Of a stretch of 20,817 nucleotides of DNA, positions 1 to 9,798 are shown one piece after another. Origin of the DNA: Pleurotus ostreatus/Saccharomyces cerevisiae fusant (taxonomy: Eukaryota > Opisthokonta); contig JAMQCK010000523.1 in assembly GCA_024196135.1 (NCBI GenBank), positions 1 to 20,817 on the forward strand, written 5' to 3'. The notes beneath the pieces were generated by a model. That model saw only the letters and a program-made list of their open reading frames with translations. It was not told the origin of the DNA and made no database searches. The position numbers were made by a program, and so were the translations under genes. The stretch's first letter is position 1. Each line of letters starts with the position of its first letter.

Positions 1-343
1 TTTACGAGGCCTACCGATACGCATCACCCTACCTTATCCGTCATTTAGTCGTCTAACTACTGGTCCGTTGCAGCGGGGAATCTATATATTCGCTGGCGTA
101 CGATGCATGCTTCTATTGAACCGACCGTAGATGCCGACGACTTGCCGCTGAGCGGGCAAACCACGAGTCGAACGCTCGTGGTCATGGAAGGGGCCGAAAG
201 GCTATCACGAGGAGAAGTTGTGTAAGTTCAACTTCCAACTCACCATCATCTCGTCCAGCAGGCCCTCGGATCAGTCAACTGTATCATCGGTGAGCAAGCA
301 CCTTGCATCGCATTCAGTGACGTCTGACTTCGAGCAGAGCGAT
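1..343. other. Left-edge non-coding stretch with a hairpin, 5' of orphan copy 1
   Basis: I see no convincing gene here apart from the likely 5' untranslated exon and first intron of the orphan gene that follows. Positions 160-182 form a perfect 8-bp stem (ACCACGAG/CTCGTGGT) with a 7-nt loop. A second, slightly bulged stem lies just before it at about 141-159. The last part (290-337) is a plausible 48-nt intron: GTGAGC donor, CTGAC branch-like motif and GAGCAG acceptor. It matches in position the first intron of the two related genes at 1546-2094 and 16010-16525. Confidence 0.4.
290..337 (+). other. Predicted first intron of orphan copy 1
   Basis: GTGAGC donor at 290, CTGAC branch-like motif near 322-327 and CAG acceptor ending at 337. 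The next codon, AGC, is also the first codon after the first intron in the two paralogues. The intron sequence is not alignable with theirs, while the exon after it is. Confidence 0.55.
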
Positions 344-854
344 ATGGCGACCCCTCAGCCCGACCCAGACGATAGCTTGGTGGACGTCTTCGTCCGCGGC
401 GGGTACCCGGTCGACCGTGAAGTGATTTTCTCGTTCGCCGTCAGCCTTGCCGAGCACTACAACACGAGGAGGCCGATTGACTGTGAGGACGACGGCAGAA
501 TCTACAATCGTGTGAACGCCTTCCTCCGCCATTACGAGGATCTGAGCTGCACTGGCATCGACAACCCCGCCGACCCCACTGGCACTGGATACACATGGAT
601 CATCGCTACAACGCCGTTCAAACGTGTGCAGGTCCGCTGGTCTGAGCTAGAAAACTTCAGGAAGGACCCATGGAGGCCACCTTCGGCCTTCGAAATCCAA
701 GAGAGCCCGTTGGATGTCGATGTCAAGAATTGGTTGGCCCAAAATGGTGTGTTATTGCAGTTCTTGTGTTTCACGCGCCAATGGTCTCATCATCTATGCA
801 GGCGTCCCCACACAACCTTTTCGTACTACTTTTTGGAATAAACGCACCTGGTGA
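344..854 (+). CDS. Orphan small-protein family, copy 1 (unknown function)
   Basis: I propose CDS join(344..746,802..854), 151 aa. No known family is recognised. The conserved core runs from a VRGGYPVDRE motif (about residues 17-26), through RIYNRVN (about 51-57) and NPADPTGTGYTWIIATTPFK (about 75-94), to DPWRPPSAF (about 108-116). An intron at 747-801 (GTGTGT...ATGCAG, 55 nt) joins LAQNG to a short last exon ending VPTQPFRTTFWNKRTW-stop. Two related genes (1546-2094 and 16010-16522) splice at the same place and in the same phase, which is why I prefer this model to an unspliced frame ending at 841. An upstream intron at 290-337 ends just before the AGC codon shared by all copies. The ATG at 344 is the first in-frame ATG after it, so exon 1 here is probably untranslated. 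The gene faces copy 2 tail to tail. No signal peptide or membrane segment is visible. Coding status rests on comparison within the window. Confidence 0.72.
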
Positions 855-1545
855 ACACGTACACGGCGGCCCCGTGCACCGGCGGATTGCAGTGGCTGAT
901 GGGCCACTGGATTCCTGTGGTTCAACAACAGCTGGAATCCAGCTGCGGGGTCGCTAATTTCCAGCCGCAGTCGTCGCGCCGGTCCCGTGGCGGGCGCCTA
1001 CCGCGTCGTCCGGGTTGGGCCGTCGAACACGTGCCACGACGACGGTGGTGTGGCAGGCATGGACTCGTACACCCCGTTCTCAAGTGCCCCATCGGCGGTC
1101 CTGAGCCGCGGCACGGTGTTCCTCGGTCGAAGCGCTCACACCCGCTACCATCGATCTTGGGTTGCCACCCCTGTACTTACGCTTTCTGTCTTCTAGCAAT
1201 CCCCGAACACCCATAATACCCATTCAGTTGCCACAATTGGACCTTCATGCGTGCGTGCTGGCTTGTCGTCGCGCAGACGCACTGCAGTTCGCCGCAATAT
1301 ACTAGGTTCACTTTGTAGTCCAAACAGATATATACAGTGCGATCTCGCTCGCGCTTGCCACAACGGACTGAGAATTGATTGGTAAACCCCGGTAACCCCT
1401 CAGGAAGAAACCGCATCACAGTACACAGCACAGAGGGGGGCCCAACGTGCTACCCTTGCGACTGCTAGTACTATATTCGAGGCAAGCGGAAAAGGACTAC
1501 AACCAAGTTGCACGCTGCCCACGCAGCGTTGCTGCCGAGTCGTAC
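855..1545. other. Non-coding spacer between convergent orphan copies 1 and 2
   Basis: No coding region is supported. From about 1014 the sequence matches 15466-16009 at roughly 85-88% identity by eye. Short open frames in the two versions disagree through frame-shifting insertions and deletions, which argues against a protein here. On the minus strand this is the 3' flank of orphan copy 2. The stretch 855-1013 has no counterpart elsewhere in the window. Confidence 0.6.
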
Positions 1546-2160
1546 TCAGTACGTACGTACATTCCAAAACACCGTGCGGAAGGGCTGCGTCGGGACACCT
1601 GCGCAAGAGATGAGGCTATCAGCGGTCATGGTGCGAGAGCCTCGAGAGCGCACCGTTTTGTGCCAGATATTGCTTGAATTCTATATCAGTCTTACGCTCC
1701 GGAATGGCAAAGGCCGATGGCGGACTCCACGGGTTCTTCCTGTGGTTGTCTAGGTCGCATCGACGAACCTGCACGCGTTTGACCGGCGTGGTAGCGATGA
1801 ACCAGGTGTACCCGGTGGAGTCGGCGGGGTTGCCAGAGGTTGTGCACTCCACATCCTCGTAAATGTCAAGCACGTCGTTGACACGATTGTAGATCGCGCC
1901 GCGTTCCCAACAATCATCGGGCTTCCGTTTCTTGAAGTGCTCAGAGATATTACTCGCGAAGGAGAACATCACATCGTGGTCGACTGGATAGCCGCCACGA
2001 ACGTAGACATCTACCAGCTGATCGGCGTTGGGCTGCGAATTGCTCTACATCAAGTTAGACATGACCGTGCCCCATGTTGAGCACGTACCGTCATTCAAGA
2101 AGGGGTGTATGATGAGGCGGATGGACGGGTGAGCTTTGGCAAGACGAAGGTGGACGATGC
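1014..2160. repeat. Duplicated orphan-gene block, left copy
   Basis: Direct duplicate of 15466-16616. It contains orphan copy 2 on the minus strand, about 65 bp of its upstream region and about 530 bp of its 3' flank. Homology starts at a shared GTTGGG followed by a conserved CACGTGCCACGACGACGG, and stops after GATGC at 2156-2160. I found no terminal inverted repeats or target-site duplications, so a segmental duplication or an unrecognised mobile unit are both possible. Confidence 0.8.
1546..2094 (-). CDS. Orphan small-protein family, copy 2 (unknown function)
   Basis: I propose complement(join(1546..1598,1654..2044,2089..2094)), 149 aa, three exons. Exon 1 contributes only Met-Thr (ATG at 2092-2094). 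Intron 1 (2045-2088, 44 nt) has a GTACGT donor, a CTAAC branch site and a TAG acceptor. That TAG would read as an in-frame stop if the intron were ignored, so the gene is not a pseudogene on that ground. Intron 2 (1599-1653, 55 nt; GTGCGC...GCGCAG) leads to a last exon encoding VPTQPFRTVFWNVRTY-stop, aligned with the other two copies. Core motifs are VDVYVRGGYPVD, IYNRVN, NPADSTGYTW, IATTPVKRVQVR and NPWSPPSAF. About 60% of residues match copy 3 by eye. The last codons before the stop lie in the palindrome GTACGTACGTAC (1549-1560). Function unknown. Confidence 0.72.
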
Positions 2161-2880
2161 AAGTGCGTCTCTGCCGTGACCTCTAGTATAGTATAGTTAG
2201 GTGGGGGACCCACGATAGCTCACGCAGGGGCTTACAGCGCGCCTTTGGCGCGCTGACGGCAGCACGGGCCGATGGCCCGCGCCCTGCGCCACCGCCGCCT
2301 GAATGGCAGCTAAGGACGTCCAGTGCAGTCCTGAGGTCGTCAATTGTACACCTCACTGCCTACCTAGAATGTATAAGAGCACGGTATCGCTTGCTGCTTT
2401 CAACGGCGCTCAAAAATGAGAGCTCTGCTCATCATTCATCTCAAAAGACAGTCTCGGCGCTACGCGCCAACGTAACGTTCGAATTTTCTGACGAAAATCG
2501 ATATGCGAGTGTATGGCAGGGTACTGAGTGCACCTGCAAAGTTTCAAGCAGATACGTGGAAAGAGGCGCGCGCTGCGCGCGCCAGAGCTCGCCGAGCTCT
2601 TTTCGAGTAATACGCGGAAAAAGATTTGTACTTGTTTACACGGCAACTCTAGGGCAGCCATCACGAACTCACGCAGGGGCCCCGCCGAAGTACGAGGCAG
2701 GGGAAGCGTGAGCAATCAGAGCGCTTAATCCTTGAAACCCGTAATATAAATTGCATTGATTGACAAAATTGCATGATCTACCGACGCCTCTGTGGTTGCA
2801 CCATAATTGACATCCCCCATAGCTGCCTTACAAGTGCAGGACTTCCAAGCTCACTACTTCACTTGACATATCTGACTTCT
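2161..2880. other. Intergenic region with a palindrome cluster; 3' flank of the symplekin gene
   Basis: No gene is supported. It holds the run of short hairpins at 2235-2600 and a 13-bp direct repeat (CTCACGCAGGGGC) at 2219-2231 and 2668-2680. An 8-bp inverted pair, GCTCACGC at 2218-2225 and GCGTGAGC at 2706-2713, brackets the whole region, which suggests a short element of about 500 bp with degenerate ends. From about 2720 the sequence is more A/T-rich and probably belongs to the 3' untranslated region of the minus-strand symplekin gene. Confidence 0.45.
2235..2600. repeat. Cluster of short perfect hairpins, mostly with 3-nt loops
   Basis: Perfect inverted repeats seen: 2235-2255 (9-bp stem, TTT loop), 2265-2279 (6-bp stem, GAT loop), 2456-2468 (5-bp stem, TAC loop), 2565-2583 (GGCGCGCGCTGCGCGCGCC; 8-bp stem with CTG loop, or 9 bp with a single-base centre) and 2584-2600 (7-bp stem, GCC loop). 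A sixth at 2483-2498 has a 6-bp stem and a TGAC loop. Stems differ in sequence, but the tight loop size recurs. Confidence 0.7.
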
Positions 2881-5800
2881 TCAATAAGTTGATTCGACAC
2901 CCTCCATCTGCGGCGTCGACGTCAGTGAGAGCGGCGTCAGAGGCATCGGGGTACCCTCTGCCGTTGCAGTCACGGATGGTATCCCGCTCATAGACTCCAC
3001 CGGCCCTGTTGGCGTCTCCGGTGCACCAGCTGGCGTACCAGGCGTCGGTGGCCCGGACTGCACCGTAATCCCATTCCCATTCATCCCATTTCCAACTGTC
3101 GCAGGCCCACTTGAGTTCTCCGGCGACTCCCCAAAGATATCCAAGAAGCCCGCGACTCGCGCCTTATTCGTCGCCTTCTTCATCACGTATTCCCTCAGCC
3201 CAGACTTCAAGCTCGGTTGCTTGCTCACGAGCTCGCGCAGTTGGTCTTTCGGCAGTTGTAATAAAGCGCCGAAGGAGATGGGCGCGGTGACCTGGGAGAT
3301 GAGGAGTGTCAGTCACGCGACACTTTGTCCAATGACGCTCAAGAATCTGAAAGCCCACCTTCGCACACCTCACAAACCCTTCCCACAGTGGCGCATTTGT
3401 CCATATCTTCTTCGTGATCAACCGGCTCAGCAGCGTCGTCGCCACAAATGGCACCAGACTCTTATACGTAGTCACCGCCTGGATCACCGTGCGCAGGAAG
3501 AGCACGGGCAGTACGGGCTCGTCCATGATCTGTTGGATGACGACGGCGAGGATCTCGGAGCGGTAGATGTCCGTCATGGAGAAGCAGATGGTGATTGCTG
3601 AGTGGCGGACATCAGGATGACTGCTATAAGTTCGATAGGGTAGGACCTTGCGTACCTTCTTTCGCACTCTGCAGCCCGATGTCCTTCTCGGAGTCATGCA
3701 GCAGGACCATCAGCTCCGCAGGAGTGAGCATCTCGTTATGGCGGACCTGCGAATCTTGATGAGTTATCTCAGCATGTGCGAAACGACGAGCGAAGCTCAC
3801 CCTCGGCACATTCGACGACACCATCCCGAACGTCTGCGGCGGTTGCGCCACAATCGAGCTGAACACCGACTTGACCAGTGCCTTCGACTCCGCCTTTCCG
3901 TCCAACACGGACACGATCCGCGGGAGGTAGCGTATGATTTCGGCCTGTACGAAAAATTCACATCGCTTGTCAGACTCTTCTCCTTCCCTTTCGCAGAACG
4001 ACCAACACCCACTTTATCCATTTCCCCAATAACCGGGATCAAGAAGCGCGCGGCCAGCGCGCCCTTCCTCAAATCCTGCCTCTCCGCCACGAGACCCTTC
4101 ACGATTGCCACCAGCTGCGGGCTCGGCCTCCCATTCTCGGTGAAGATCGACAGGACGCGGAGCGCGAGGCCCTCGGCGTGCGGCGGGAAGGTGCGCAAGA
4201 GCGTGAGCAGGCGCGAGTGCGAGGGCCCTAGGGAGCGGATGAGCGGAGTGATCAGGTCTTGGACGACGTTCTGGACGGCGGGGTCCATTTGGCCGTAGGC
4301 GTCGAAGATTCTGGGTTGAGTGAGGGGTGGATTGGTAAGTGAGAGGAAAAGGGAAAGAGGACAAGCGACGTACTCGTCTAGTAACTCGGGCACCTTGACA
4401 GACAACGCGAACAGGAGCTCGACGTGTTGCAGCACTTGCGGCTTCGCCTCGGGCCCTTCGCCAGTAACGCTTTCAGGCAAGTATGGTGTTTGCACTGGCT
4501 CCTCCCGCTCTTCGCCCTCCTCGACACCGTCCATGGCACTGTCCTGGTTGGCGGCGGCGGCACCTTGAGTATCGCTCGATGCTTCCGCGGGTATATTAGC
4601 GTCGGCTCGGGATGGCGATGGTTGTGATGCTGCCTCCGCGGACGAAGTGCCGTTGGCCTGCGCGGCCTCTGAAGACTGCATCTCTACGTCGGCCGATGAT
4701 GCACCATTGGCTTTCGGGTCCTCCCGCCTCGTCAATCTCCGCATGACCGCGAGCGCGAAGCTCTGTACGATGCTGTTCATGGGATGCACCGCTGGCACCC
4801 AGAGTTTCACAGTATTGATGGCTGGACCTCGTGTCTTGCGCTCTAGGAAGCATGAGTACATCGTAACTTCGACAGGAGGGGCCAATATTTACCTGGATGA
4901 GTAGTGAGCTCAAGCAGCACGGTCAACGCCTCGGTTCGCAGTGAAGGTCGTTGTATGACAAAGCCGCGCAATGTCTGGAAGCCGACTGCTACACGATTCG
5001 GGCTGCAGTCCTATTAGCTGGACACCATATTGTAGCATCATCCCAACGCACCTCCCGCCTTCAATACACAAGTCCCTGAGCAAATCCATCACATCGGGTG
5101 GCACAGCGGGTAGGTCGAGAAGGAACTTGGCGAACGACCGTTCTGCCAACCATATTAGTCGGCAAATGTCTCGAAAAGTATTGTACCTGACTTACGCGTC
5201 CCCGCCTCTGGCCGGCCATCGTCCAACATAGTCTCATACGCAGCCACAAGCTGCGCGAGCCAGATGTCGTAGTTTGGCCGCCACCGCTCGTCCTTCATGA
5301 ACTGCAAGTGTATCTGGTCGTTGTACCACTCCTCGTTCATCCACGTCGTCGCGAGTGAGAGCCTGTCTCACGATAAGCATACACAAGGCAATGTTTACTT
5401 GATCCTCAACTCACCTTCCAGAGAAGTCCGCAACGATGTAATCCCTCAGGGTTTTCCGCAACGCGTCCTGTCGCTCGTAGAATTTCTCAACATCGGCTGC
5501 GGTGACTATCTCGCCGTTCGCAGCGTCGCCCTCCGACTTAGCCGCAGGTTCTGCGCTCTCTGACCCGCCCTTCGCGGCCGGCGTTCCCTCAGGTTCCTCT
5601 GACTTCCCTTGAGGCTCAGCGTCCCCGTCATCAGCCTTCTTAACCTCCCCGCCGCCCGCCTCACCCACCGGCGGCGCCGCCACCCTCGTCACCATCCGCA
5701 CCAACAACAACATCCACAGCTCCGGGCCCTCCAGCCCCGCCGTCCCACCGACCAATCCATCCCCATCCCACACCCTCGCGACCGCGTCGCGCACGAGCAC

Positions 5801-7935
5801 CATCTTCTCCCCCTCGCCCAGCCGCGGCGGCGCGGGTAAAGCTACTCCTCCAGGGCCCACGATACTGCCAAAGTCGATGTCGGCGGCCTCCGCTTCTGCC
5901 TCGTCCTCGCTGACCTCCATGTCGACGTCCCCTGTGTCTTCCTGGCTGCGCGCGGCGCGTCGACGGGCGGCCGTAGCGACATCGTCTGTGAACCTTGTGA
6001 GCAACACACATTTGTGACCAAAATACTACTCATCCACTCACCCGCATCCCTCCCCGGCCCCAGCTCCCTATTGAGCGCGTCAGGCTCGAACTCCAGCTCA
6101 TTCTGGTCAAGGTCCATCGCCAGCGGGTCGACCGGCTCTGGCGGCGGGCGCGGGACAACGGCCTCTTCCTTCTCCTTCCCTTGGTCCCTGCCATCCTCCT
6201 TCGCCCTATCTATGTCCTTCATCCGCTCCGCCCTCGGACCAGTCGGTATCGGCGTCGTTCCCTTGCCTGGCGTCTGCGACTGCGCCCGCACTTGCGCGTA
6301 CGCCGCCTTCAGCGCAGCCGGCGGCGAGCCCGGGGGCGTCGACGACCTCCCAGCGGGCGCAGGTTGTGGCGAAGCAATCGGAGGAGGCTGGCAAGAAACA
6401 TCAGCACCTCGCCACCACAATCACACCAAACCACTCACCCCGCCCAGCCCCTTATCCGCCCTATACTTCGCCACCAGCGCCGCGAGCGCCTGGTCGCTGA
6501 ACGCGCCCAAGTTCGCGATCACGAGTTCCGTGATCAGCGACGCGGGCAGCGTCGTGAAGTCGAAGGCCGCGAGGAACGATGCAGGGCCAGGAGCGCCGTC
6601 CGATTGAGGAGGTACCGCGGCGGGTGCGGGCTCCAGCTTCGCCCTCTTCGCATCTGGGCGTCCGGCGTCGGTGGCCGGGCGTTTCCCCGCGCGGCGCATC
6701 TTCTCTTCCTGCGCGGCTTTTTCCATGCGAGAGGCTTGTGCGGAGAGCGCCTCGGATACGGTGGTATGCAGGGCAGCGTAGGCAGGATTTCTATGGAGTG
6801 TGTTAGTCTGGGGATTGACGCCTGAGTGGCAGTTGACTTACCTGTTGATATGGTTCAAAAGTATTCTAACGCTCTTCTCCGCGCTTTTGATAGCACCCGC
6901 GCTCGCATCCTGAAGTGACGCGGGCGTCCAGGCCTTGAGCGCACTCACGACTGTATGCACGGACCCTGGACGCAGCTTCACGAGCCCCGCGTAGGAATTG
7001 ACAAGCGCCGTGAATGTCGCCACGTCTCGAGTCTGCGATACAAGCGGTCAACCCCAGCGCTGGAGCTCACTCTCTCAACGACTTACCTGGAATAACATCC
7101 CCAGCAAGAACTCTGCCATCCTCGCGCCCTCCTGCTCCAGCTTCGGCGCACTGATAAATGGATGGTTTGTCGGACACAGAACAAGGCTTGCGTCACTTGG
7201 ATCCGCCGACGCCGCCTGCTGCTGCCTGCGGCGAGGGTCCGCAGGGGCGTTCGCGGAAGTGCCGCGCGACTGGAGGATGACGGCGCGCTGAGCGAACTTG
7301 ATCGCGGCGAGACGGACGCCTGAAGGGAGGATGCCCTCGGGGGTGCGGACGATGTCGAGGATGCGGGACTTGGCGGAGGTCATGGTCTCCCAGGCGGCGG
7401 GGTTGGAGCGGGTGATGCATCTGGATGGGATTGAGGACGGGAGAGGTCGAGGAAGTAGGTGGGGAAGAGAGGGAGGGTATGAATGAGTGACGTTCGGGAT
7501 ACAAATAAGCGCCACACTCACAACTGCCTAAACACCAGCGGGTACGCGCCCGTCAGCGCCTGAATCGCCACCTTCACAATCGCCGGCGAGGCATCATCCA
7601 ACAGCTGCGAAAGCGTCGACAGCGTCGATAGCGCCACTGTAACACATAAGCATCCCCAATCCCCCTCCCACACAAACCGGCCACTCACACTGCGTCCGCT
7701 GATCCACATGCAAACTGGGCGTGCAGATCCCAAAGCACAGGAGGTCCACCACCCACGTCCGCAGCAGGCTGTCCCCCCAGCCCGAGACGTTGCTGATGAG
7801 TGTGGAGACGAGGATCGGGATCGGCGCGGGGGCCGCCTCGAGCGAGGTCCGAAGCTGGATGAGGATGTCCGCTTGCGCAGGCGAGTTCGCCTCCGCGGTC
7901 AGAGCGGCCTGCAGCATATTGAGGGGGTCCGCCAT
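2881..7935 (-). CDS. PTA1: Symplekin/Pta1 homologue, mRNA 3'-end processing scaffold
   Basis: Sixteen exons, complement(join(2881..3291,3359..3597,3656..3746,3801..3944,4013..4310,4374..4842,4893..5002,5052..5142,5196..5362,5415..5985,6042..6387,6439..6790,6842..7032,7087..7420,7522..7636,7689..7935)), giving 1391 aa with every junction in phase. The N-terminal third (about 80-300) is the HEAT-like Symplekin/Pta1 N-terminal domain, with LSQLLDDASPAIVKVAIQAL and TGAYPLVFRQL. The C-terminal part (about 1098-1290: NEMLTPAELMVLLHDSEKDI, VTAPISFGALLQLPKDQL) is the Symplekin C-terminal domain. Between them lie acidic, Ala/Pro/Glu-rich low-complexity segments (about 320-690 and 870-960). The tail is Pro/Thr/Gly-rich. 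Known role of the family: scaffold of the cleavage and polyadenylation factor, binding Ssu72 through its N-terminal HEAT region; it acts in the nucleus. It is slightly longer than human symplekin, mostly through low-complexity insertions. Exon edges in the low-complexity part are least certain. Confidence 0.93.
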
Positions 7936-8494
7936 ATTGTTGGGTAGTAGGGTGATATCTTCTGAAAGTCGCGGTTCCCGTCCGTGAATGAGCTTGTCTT
8001 GTTGTTATTGTCGGACGCGTCCAGGCGGTGTCCCCGAGAAGCGCGTCACCGACGTGCTTGCTGAGCTTAGGTGGTGGGAGGAGGCAAGGAGCAAAGCAGT
8101 GATTCAGGAAGTACAGAAAACAGGAAAGTGAAGACTCTGAAGGGGACTTTGAGGAGGCGCCCACCACCGTCACGGTCAGGTCCCGCTTGCCAGGTGGTCC
8201 ACGCTCGATCGTCAACCGGAGAACGCCGGTGCGCCGCGCCGGTCAAAGGGGCAAATATTTGATGATATTTGTGCGTTTCCCAATCAAAGGCGTTATGATG
8301 CTGGACTCGAAAGGAGGATATACAAGGGCGCAGCGACTGTCATCATGAAAGTTCATGGCCTTCCCAAGTAGCATAGACGCCCCATTGTAATCTCAATTGT
8401 AGACGAGGGGCCAATCATTCGTCAATTCATGATGTCCGTGGTATACTTAAGTACATCCTCCTGAACAAGCTGCAATGTTCACAAAACCCGCCCA
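7936..8494. other. Spacer between symplekin start and VMA10 stop
   Basis: Both neighbours are on the minus strand, so this is the symplekin promoter and 5' untranslated region plus the VMA10 3' flank. A short perfect inverted repeat, CAAATAT-TTGATG-ATATTTG, lies at 8252-8271. The nearby GCGCCGGT/GCCGGTGCGC stretch at about 8224-8244 is self-complementary in part. No additional gene is supported. Confidence 0.5.
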
Positions 8495-9403
8495 TCATGC
8501 CTCCACCTTCTTGATGTTACGGTGCAGCTCGGGCTTGACGAGGACGACACGGTCGAGCAGCTTCTTCACGACCTGGATGAAGGGTGTGAGTTTGCGACGC
8601 CGAGAGATGTGCGGGATGAAGTTGATGGAAGTGGCAGGATTGAGTAGCGTGTCGAGGCCAAGGTAAAACTAGAAGGATGGAGGACAGACAACGCACCGCA
8701 TCCTTGTGCTGGTTGTAAGTGTCTGTAATCGCCTGCAGCTTCTGCTCTGTCTCCTTGTCCACGGCGGCCTGCGTGCTGCTCGTCGTCCCCGCGTGCTATG
8801 AGGTCGTCAAGAAGCCGAGGGGAAAGCATATCCAAAGATGATGATGCATTGCAGGGGAGCATGCAATCGGGTGAGGAAGGCAGGGAAGAGCGAGAATCCG
8901 TCAGCTTCTGTAGTATTCCCAGAGGAGCAGCAGCAATACGCACCGATGCCTCGAACGACTTGAACTCGGCCTCCTTGGCTTTCTTGTACTCCTCAATCTC
9001 CTTCGCGGCTTCGGAGCGCGCGTCCTTTAGGCGCTGAGTGCGGTCTGGTGTGTGTCATGGTACCGAGAGATATGACAGATGCGCCGACGAGGTGACGATG
9101 TCATTGGTGTAGATGGTGTGCATGATGCAGGATACCGATAGGATGTGGTAGCAGACGAAGTGAATCAAGGGAGATATAGATGATCAGCTCGTTGTCCCTT
9201 GGTACGCTAGACGCAACTCACATTGCCTGGCCTGCTGCACGATCTTGGCCGCCTCCTTCTCGGCCTCGAGCAGCGTCTGGATACCTTGAGATTGTTGGGC
9301 GGCCTGCAGAAGTAGGTTGTCAGTATGTGTTACATATCCAAGCGCACACCGGTGTCCCAAAGGTCTAATCCCCTGCATCCTGAAGGCAGGATACGCGCGA
9401 CAT
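8495..9403 (-). CDS. VMA10: V-type proton ATPase subunit G
   Basis: Five exons, complement(join(8495..8572,8697..8795,8944..9044,9222..9303,9395..9403)), 122 aa, close to the usual 114-118 aa of fungal subunit G. Diagnostic sequence: GIQTLLEAEKEAAKIVQQAR near the N-terminus, RLKDARSEAAKEIEEYKKAK, then an alpha-helical C-terminal half ending KPELHRNIKKVEA. The protein forms part of the peripheral stalk (E-G heterodimers) of the V1 sector, which acidifies the vacuole. The first exon is only 9 nt (Met-Ser-Arg) with a weak GTATCC donor, so the start is the least certain point. An in-frame ATG at 9376-9378 would give an unusual unspliced N-terminus. The remaining introns (124-177 nt) are longer than elsewhere in the window. 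It is divergent from NBP35. Confidence 0.9.
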
Positions 9404-9798
9404 ACTACCTCGGGATTGCCGCGAGCGCCAGAGATCCCCTGGAAACAGCGCCCCGTCTCTGTGATCGTTCATGCACAGTAGTAGAGCCTGCTCATCGAGG
9501 CGCGTATCTGCTTGAGGCAAATCGGGGAGATACGCACCATTATGAACGTGAAGCGTACAGAGCGCGACGACAGTGACGGTGAGGAGGATAAGGCGGGGAA
9601 TATGTGGCGTTGCTGGCGTCAATGGATGGACCCACAGACGTACACAGTACTGAGTAGCCTACGGCCCGAGGGCTCCGCATTAGCAAGCGCCCGCGCGCCA
9701 CCGCGATCGGATGGACCTTGAGCTTGACTTCCACAGAACACTTGTCCCTCTGAGAGACCCCTCGACCAAGCTAGTGACTTCTTCCTCGAGCGACGGAG
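9404..9798. promoter_or_regulatory. Shared intergenic promoter of VMA10 and NBP35
   Basis: This 395-bp spacer separates two divergently transcribed housekeeping genes, so it must contain both promoters and 5' untranslated regions. I see no clear TATA box or other diagnostic site. The short open frames inside it have no recognisable content. Confidence 0.5.

Noticed and set aside
141..182. Paired stem-loops resembling a tRNA T-arm (loop TCGAACG)
   Set aside because: The stem is 8 bp instead of 5, the loop register is wrong and no cloverleaf can be drawn.
747..841. Copy 1 read straight on to the TAA at 839-841
   Set aside because: This tail has no match in the paralogues. Splicing 747-801 yields the conserved VPTQPF...FWN C-terminus ending at 854.
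1400..1606. Short frame partly conserved between 1400-1606 and 15783-16082
   Set aside because: The matching residues overlap the final exon of the orphan gene in another frame. Beyond it, insertions and deletions break the frame between copies.
2045..2047. In-frame TAG suggesting orphan copy 2 is a pseudogene
   Set aside because: The TAG is the acceptor of an intron conserved in position in all three copies, so it is not translated.
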